From Panonychus citri (Eukaryota > Arthropoda > Arachnida > Trombidiformes > Tetranychidae), in contig NW_026515434.1 of the NCBI RefSeq assembly GCF_014898815.1, positions 23,445-87,444 on the forward strand: 64,000 bases of DNA. The letters run 5' to 3'. The notes under the pieces were generated by a model. The model was not told the origin of the DNA and searched no databases. It saw only the letters and a program-made list of their open reading frames with translations. The translations under genes were made by a program, and so were the position numbers. Of the stretch, positions 56,270 to 64,000 are shown one piece after another (position 1 is the first letter of the stretch; each line of letters starts with the position of its first letter).

Positions 56270-59200
56270 CTGAAATTAATCCATCGAGAACAATTAGTTA
56301 ATCATTGAGAGAGAGAAAAAACTTCTAATTAATATAAAAAATCTCATCTCGAGGTTTAAACGGTGAAACCAATTTTACTTTTCTGTAGCAATTTATAAAT
56401 TGCTACCTGTTAATTGTGAAAGTTGGAAAGTAACAGAAAAAAATTCAAACGGTTGATTACAGTTCAATGTAATTGTTTACCATTGTAATGTATTGAAACG
56501 ACAATTAAGTGATGATGATTAACACTAATGACATTTAAAGTGTTCAGTAGTTGAAGTAAATACTAAAGGTTGAATTGACTTTCACCTTTAGGAAAATGAT
56601 ATATATATAAATTGTGAACAGAAACAGTAACAATTTACTGATTGTTACGGGATAAAAAAAAGAGAGCCATAGATTAGATTGTCTATTAAAGTTTAAATGG
56701 TTATCAACCATTTAGAAATAGTAATCAAAGGAAAATTATTACAATCAACATGATTTCAAACTAAATCCTAGTTGAAATTTTAAATTGTTGAGAAGCAGAA
56801 AAAAAGTTTAGTTGAATGACCCAAACAATTTAAATTGTTTAATCAGCTAAATCAAGTTGAAGTTTTTTAAACACTTTCTCTGGATGATTAAGAATTAAGA
56901 AGAAAAAAAAATCTAATATACTTTCTGTTTATCGTAACTGTTAAATTGCTGCCAAATTGTTGAAAGGATTAAATTGTAACAATCAACTTTATTCATTAAT
57001 TTAGTTCAACAATCAACTTTCATTATTCATGGTTAATGATATCAAGTCATCATCATGATATTGAACAGATTCACTTGTCAACATGATGACCAGAGACAAG
57101 AATTTTTTTCATTACTCTGACTGGACATTGACCAACAGGATGATGATGATGATAAGTAATGACCGGAAATATGAATCTCTTTCCGGTTATCTATTATATT
57201 TAATTGTCTTGTGAGTTAATTTGTATGGTTTAAGTTTAAAACTCTCTCTCTCTATGTGTTAATTGTGCTAATTGTTTTTCACTCCTCCTCCTTTGGCACC
57301 TTTGATTGTGCTCGGAAATTAATTGACAATTAAAATTGTGACTTAATTAACTTTTCATTAAAAAAGTTACTTGGTGTTAACTTGAATCCTTCTTGGTTTA
57401 ATCATCAATTATCACAATCAGTTAATCATTTACAATTTAGTATGTTTATCAAAATTAACATTATATTACAATTTAAATTATGATAGCAACGATTAATTGT
57501 AAAAGTTTAATTAGTTGATTTGATTCACTCTTTCTAGTCTTAATTGTTATAGTAGTTGAGAGGAGTTTCTAAATTTTAATATTAATTGTTTATCATTTTG
57601 TTTTTTTTCCCAATCGGAAGATGATTAACAACCAGATTAATTATTTCATGCAGTTAATCATCAATATTAATGATGATTTAATCTTAATTATCGTTTATAT
57701 TGATTGAAGATTCACCCACAATTAAGGTACCATAATTAATGATTAAAACAAATCATCAGCTTATTGTGTCAGAATATTTTTTGACAAAAACTCACAGAAA
57801 TGAGGAAGTGATTTAACTTGATCACTATTAGTTAATCCGGTGAAAGGTCAACAATCAAAAGTAAATATAGTTACAGTTGATAATGATTACAATTAATAAC
57901 TTTGCAGAGATGAAAATTAAATCAACAGGAAACTTTAAGAACTGGATTTAAGTAATAATAATGAATATTGATTGTGACAATTTGATGATTAGTTTAGATT
58001 ATGGGAACACACAATTTACCTAAAAATCAAGTTTACAATTGAAAATTAGTTGATTAAAATTAACGAAATAAACAAACAACTAAATCATGTTGATTAACTT
58101 TTACGGGAACAACAATGATTACCATTAAATTGCAATCAAACTGTGGAGTTAATCATCATAAATTGTAAATTATCATCGTTATAATTAACAAATTGTAATG
58201 TTAATTGGGTTTAATTCATTTTTCATCTTAATAGTTTGGCAGTTGAACAGAAATTGTTTTTTTTTCGTAACTGAATTAAAACTAAATCAAAAGTCATTGA
58301 AAGTTAAAGAGTTGAAAAAAAAGTTAATCAAAATTGTAAGAATTGTAATTAATTGATTTCAGACTAAAGTTACATTAAATTTAAACTGAATCAACGAATT
58401 CAATTGTAATTAATCAAATTCCCATGTTAGTTAATTGTAATTTCCGAGATGAACATTTGAAAATAAATGTATATTAATCATACAATTTAATATCTTCATT
58501 GTACAATTTAACCGCAGGGATAAAACAACAGCAGTAATCAGAAAGTGTTAAGCAATTAGTTGATTTAATTAATAAAAATGATTTTAATATCCTAATAACA
58601 ATTAAGGATCTTAAAGTTAATCGTGAGAGTAACAAAAAAAAATCAAGGACAAAGTTTGATCACAATGTTAATTGTTGATCGTTAAGCGAGTTAATGAATT
58701 TAAATCATAGTCTAACTAACTAACTAATTCAACAATTAACAATAATCATTTGATGATTTAACTTTAATCAACATTAGGTATCTTCATCAGCTGATCAATT
58801 GTTTACGGAACTAAATTGTTACTGGAAATGTTTAATCTTCAAGTTTCCCCATTGAACTAATCATCTTAATCATTTGATTCCCTGTTGTGATTAGGATTAA
58901 ATTACAACAAAAATCAAGAGCTATTAACTAACAACAGGAACAATTTAATCAAGAATTCACAATCTATTTCTGGTTTAATGTAATAATTTGAAGGTCAATG
59001 TTGTAACAATTAATTACTTAATACCGTAGTAGGCGTTGGGAACAATTAACGTTGATTACAATTAATAATCAACAGGTAAACAAAATACAATTAAAAAGAA
59101 AAGCTTCCGAAAATTGTATTTACAATTAATAGTTAAATTTTGCTGTTGTTTAATTGTCTAATATTTAATTACCATGATTAATACATGGAAATGATCATTA

Positions 59201-61410
59201 ATCATAAGCAAAAAACTTTCACTTTCATAATTGAACTTTCTGATTAGTTTTAATTTAATTTTAATTATCAACAACACTAAGGTAATTGTTTTAAGTGTAC
59301 ATACAATTATTAATAAATTCAATTAACATCTTCATGTTAATGATACAATTTATTTAATTGTTTCGCTATGATATTTACAATTAGCAAAGGTTAAATATTG
59401 AACTTGAAAAGTTTTCGGTAACAATTAAGTGTAACAAGAAACGTTTCCGACTCTAATAATAAAATCAAATCAAATCGTAATCAACTAATCAATATGAAAA
59501 TTTATTACACAAGTCACACCTTGAATCGCCCAACAATCAACATGGGTGAAGTTAATTGTAATTAACTAATCATAATAAACTTTATATTTCAAGTTGCATT
59601 GAATCAAATTTGTATTTTTTTTTATTAACAAGTTTTGGTTAATCAATTTGTTGAGAAGTGTTTTATTAATTAACTTAATTGTGACATATACAAAGCAAAG
59701 AAACCACCAGAAAAGTGTAACAGTTAATTGTGGTTAGTTATATACAATTAAATTAACATCGTCCACCCTTTAAATTAGGTTATTAATTTAAATTGTAACT
59801 TGATTGTGCGTGTTGAGGTTCAATTTTACAAACTAAATTAGATTTGATTGTTGTGACTACTAATCATACTGGTTGTAATTTAAATACATATATCATGGGA
59901 AATTGTTACAATAATCATACCAGAATTAAGAGTTGATTTAAATTGTTGAAAGAAAAAAAAATTTCTAATCCAATTATTATGAATTTGATTCTTAAATTGT
60001 TGTTATGATTATCATCAAGTTAATCATATTATTCCTATGTCTCCTTTTTTTAATCATGATCATCATTTGGATTAACTTTTCCATGTCATAATCATGATTG
60101 TTGTATAAAATAATCAACTAAATTGTTGTACTCAGGTAATCATGATGATCGTAATCCTGATTGTGAATGATAATAATTATTGTTACTATCAAGTAACCAG
60201 GAAACACATTGGTTAGGCTGCTAATCATGATTATCATTTAATCAGATTGTTAAGGTTACTCTTGATTTAGTTTAAATTGTAATAGTATATGAACAATTTA
60301 AATGTTTGACCAAACAATTTAACTCTGACCCATTGGTAATATTAGGTTGTCATCTTTATCAATTTCTTGATGTTTAAATGATACTGATGATGATAAAATT
60401 AAAGATGACGACATGTAATTTAAATTGACAATTAAAATATTATGATTAAGCTAAGGATCAACGAGTGTATGTATCTTAACAATTAAGCCTGAGGCTAAAT
60501 TGTTACTATCGTTTTTTTAGGATAAATTAACTAAAATTTATCATCTCTTCCTGATGAACATAATCTGTGGTCAAACAATCAACATAAATGATAATTAATC
60601 AAACAAGATTATCAACTTGACCAATACAATCAAACAAAAAATCAAGATTCGGTTCAAACTTGTTGATTGGCTAAAGATTAACAAACAATTTAACTAATCA
60701 TATTGTTCACATACTAAAGGTGAATGTTGATAGTTGACAAATTAATTGTCATTCCAATTGGTTGATTGCCAATTAAATAGTAATCAAAATAAATACTGAA
60801 CAATAATTTTCAATCAAGGATGAAAAAACTGTTTCTTTGGATTGTTTTACTTAAGTGATTTAGTGATGGTCAGTTAGTTGGATTGACCATTGATAATAAT
60901 GATCATTTTGTACTGATCCGAATTGGGAAAAAATTGTTTTCTTTTTCACTATTTCAACCATTTTAACCCATTTTATTTGGATAATGAATCCAAAATGATT
61001 ACATGGTACATTTTTTTCACCATCATCATGAAAAATAACTTGTTAATCAACTGCTTCCTTTTCCTGTTTCCAGGAAAGATAAAGATTATCAAGATTACTT
61101 CCTAAATTATATCCATAAATATGATGAATCATAAAAAAAGGGTTGAAATTGAATGAGCATTTATTGTTTCACTCTAAAGGTCAGTTAGGGTCACTTTCGC
61201 TGGACCAAGAATGGGATGATAAGGATGATTATGCTCAAGTGATTAAAGTTAATTAATTAGTATTCATATCTAGAGGAAAAGTAATAATATTAAAAGAAAA
61301 CTTTTTTTTTCAAACAATCGCCATGAAAATGTTACCTGTTGACATGAACACGTTTAAAAAGTGATGTTAAATTTGATACCTGATGATGAGTTTTTGTTTA
61401 TTTACTGTAG

Positions 61411-61460
61411 ATGAAGATGAAGATGAAGATGAGGATGAGGATGAGGATGATTATGAGGAT
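61411..61460. repeat. GATGAA/GATGAG microsatellite
   Basis: About eight GATGAA/GATGAG units in a row followed by degenerate copies. Confidence 0.8.
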
Positions 61461-62407
61461 AAACTTGTTATCATAAAGGTAATTTGTTACTAGGAACGTT
61501 AAAAGGTGTGGTCATTGAGCTGAAATTTTCAGGTAAAAAAAGAGAAAAAGAAAGAAAAATTTTCAGAATAAACAAAAGTTGATTCCGGAAAAAGAAAATC
61601 TAATCATTTCTAATCAACAATTAACTAATTAACCAAACAACTTGACCCTTTAATTTGCTACAACAACAATTATCAAGATAATCAAACAAGGAAACAAACC
61701 AATTAAACGTTGGTTAATCATGACAAAGCAATCAAAACATTGAGACGATTAAATCTCAGGTGAAAAAAAATAAACAAACAAAATTTACGAATGAAAAAAC
61801 TTTTCAATCGCAATTTATTAATCGTCAGTAGTTACGAGCAACAATTAATCAATTACCATTGGAAAGGTCAATGAAATAATCAAAACAATTAACATAAGCA
61901 ATAAGAATTGAATAATATTAATAGTAAAGTAAGAGAAATCATCTAAAACAATTAATGATAAACAGGTAACTAAATTAATGACAATGCGAATTTAAAAAAG
62001 GGATATTAGTTGTAATCATTGAAATTGATTGCAAATAATTTACCAACCAATTAAACTGTCAAATTAATAGTTTATTTTGTAACTAAATGAGAAACAACAA
62101 AACTTTGTTTCCATCTACTTACCCTGTGTACCAAGGTAACAAGGTTTAGATTGAAAAAAAACTACAGTCCTTACCTGTTAAACTATGAAAAAATTTACTA
62201 ATCATTACCGTCGTTATTATGATTATTTATATTGATGGTGAAAAAAATATATATAATATTTCAATGTCAATCTAAATATATGATAACTTTGGTGCGAAGG
62301 CAAAAAAACGCATTGAAAGATTATCATTATCATCACAATGGAATAGGGAAAAAATTTTTACAAAGATAATCTTTCATCTCTCTCTGTTTTTCAATTGAGG
62401 TGTTATA

Positions 62408-62456
62408 GAGATAAAGATGAAGATAAGATGATGACGATAATGATGATGATGATAAA
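62408..62456. repeat. GAT-type microsatellite
   Basis: AGATGAAGATAAGATGATGA followed by degenerate GATGATGAT units. Confidence 0.7.
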
Positions 62457-62585
62457 AATACTTTTATCATCCATCGTCCCCCTGTAATTTAGTAGCAATG
62501 GATCCTCATCTCTTTTTTTTCATACCTGGATTAAGGTGATCGGGTAAGTTCACTCCCATACCTTTATCGTCATCATCATTATTAT

Positions 62586-62634
62586 TAATGATGAAGATGG
62601 AAATGAAGATGATAGGGATGATGATGATGATAGT
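62586..62634. repeat. GAT-type microsatellite
   Basis: ATGATGAAGATGGAAATGAAGATGATA-like tract, split by single-base changes, ending in ATGATGATGATGAT. Confidence 0.7.
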
Positions 62635-64000
62635 CTACTTACATAGTTACTTAGATATTGCCAAAAAATTGATAACAATTGATTCAAACTTATCGTGTTA
62701 CCTTGACCTTCAATTTTTTTTTCTTCATCTTCTTTTTACTTTTAACCTTTACCATTGGTACAATTTTGTGTAATTGCTTTTTCTGTATACTATTAATGGT
62801 ATAAATATAAAATGAAATGTGATTTGTTAATAGTTATCAATTGAAATTAATTTTGTCTATTCAGAGATGGAGATTAAATCTCAATTGTTGAAAAGAAATA
62901 CAAAAAAAACGAGATGCAAATCAACTTGCAATCAACAGGTAATATTAGACAAGACACTTTGTAAACCATAATCATCATTATTCATTTGCTATTGAATTGT
63001 CTTCATCTTCCAGGTATTCAGTTTGATCACAACAATTTAAATCTGATTACAGATGATCTGAGCGTTTCTCTTGTACTAAACTCAAGCACATAATAATAAT
63101 TCAGTGCTCATTGAACAATTTGTTATTATGTATTATACTTAATTCAAGTTAATCATGAAATTGTAATCAGACAGTGAAACAGTAATTGGTCAGCCTACCT
63201 GTTGTTGATCATTTTCATTTACCTGATATTTTTCATGCTACAAATTTAGATGATAAAAATGATGAGGATGATGATGATGACTGGTTATCCTAAATCATCC
63301 TGATGTATATATATATATAAAAAAAAGAGGTAAAATAACAATCACCAGGTAACAATAGACAGTTAGTTACCCAAAGAATCAGAATTCAAGTTCCGGGGTA
63401 GCCCTGAACTCTATCAAAATTTTTTGGTGAATATTATATCGATCAGAAAAAAATATCTTCCTATTTTTTTTTCATATTATATTATGAATAACCTGAGAGA
63501 GGGCGAGTAGGATGAAGATGATGATTATTATTATTATTATTTAAAAAAGAAACGGTAAACTGGCCTGTTGACCGTAAGGTACAATTGTTTTGTTGCTCTT
63601 TATATTAATGATAATAATATTATCAGAATTGTTCAAGGTTGGCAGATTACATTGATTAAGTAATCATGAATATGAAAATAATATTATTCATGACAATAAG
63701 TTTTGTTGTTTACTAAATTATCATATTGATCATGATGGCGATGATGATAATTTAACAATGACGTTGATGATTAAATAGTCACCAAAACGATTGACAGCTT
63801 CTGATAGATAATAATAACGATTAATGATCCAAGCAATCAACCATTCAATTCAATTGCCTTGTTACAGATCACCAGCGGTAACAGACAACAATTTAAAAGT
63901 TAATTGCTGGTGGTTGATCAGTTAACCAAAAGGGATTTTCAAACAATCAAACTTATTATGTATTAAGTGAGACATATGAAAATGTTTCTTAGATCAAGTT

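Larger units (their letters stand above)
56270..64000. other. Long AT-rich noncoding region (probable first intron/upstream of PAN-ZP gene)
   Basis: 7.7 kb without a convincing exon on either strand; the few open frames of about 60 codons have low-complexity composition. It probably contains the first intron and promoter of the PAN-ZP gene, because the first exon found begins in phase 1 without a signal peptide. Only microsatellites are evident. Confidence 0.5.

Noticed and set aside
60923..62773. Short open frames in the 3' noncoding region
   Set aside because: Composition follows AT-rich or GAT-repeat sequence; no start context, domain or splice sites.
56270..64000. tRNA or other structured RNA genes, CRISPR arrays
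   Set aside because: No T-loop-like GGTTCRA block with matching arms and no regularly spaced repeats were seen by eye; a covariance search would be needed to be certain.

Overview
The window is animal nuclear DNA and most resembles a compact acariform (trombidiform, spider-mite-like) chelicerate genome. Evidence: very AT-rich intergenic DNA, short GT-AG introns of about 60-100 bp, a shortened Dscam gene (sDscam-beta type) with tandem 5' cassettes as known from chelicerates, a UDP-glycosyltransferase of the bacterial-like type known from plant-feeding mites, three DEG/ENaC channel genes and a multi-pass chemoreceptor-like gene. The species cannot be named from sequence alone.

Layout. 1-152: last exon of an insulin-like peptide gene (A chain). 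961-1998: pogo/Tigger-like transposon remnant. 2090-3476: two-exon UDP-glycosyltransferase. 4066-4645: TA-flanked MITE. 5464-22527: sDscam locus. It has 13 tandem leader-Ig1-Ig2 cassettes (10 intact, one frameshifted, one decayed, one relic), all joined in phase 1, followed by one constant part (Ig3, three FNIII, TM, short tail). An intact RhoGEF of the PIX family (SH3-DH-PH-coiled coil) lies antisense inside the array at 11992-14124. 23984-31648: a poor stretch with frameshifted genes (two unknowns, a chemoreceptor-like 7TM gene, a DEG/ENaC gene) and foldback repeats. 32754-34334 and 36515-37999: two intact DEG/ENaC genes on the minus strand, with glyoxalase II (HAGH) on the plus strand between them. 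38312-41636: complete LTR element with a 5-bp target duplication whose only ORF is Gag-protease. 42479-42700: small secreted peptide. 43775-49735: seven-exon MROH1-type HEAT-repeat gene. 51136-52020: orphan single-pass membrane protein. 52347-56269: 3' five exons of a PAN-ZP-TM matrix protein. 56270-64000: AT-rich noncoding DNA with GAT-type microsatellites.

Most notable. (1) About 86-114 bp upstream of the start codon of nine successive sDscam cassettes lies one near-identical element, CTTGAAATCGGCGCTTTTA. Three others have an AGATCGCGG/GGCGG variant at the same distance. This is the layout expected for promoter choice in a clustered recognition gene. (2) The LTR element carries 13 copies of a hairpin with invariant loop TTCACT; the stems differ from copy to copy, and the arms stay complementary in 12 of the 13. 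(3) The intact RhoGEF interrupts the cassette array, and its promoter carries a perfect RFX-type X-box palindrome.
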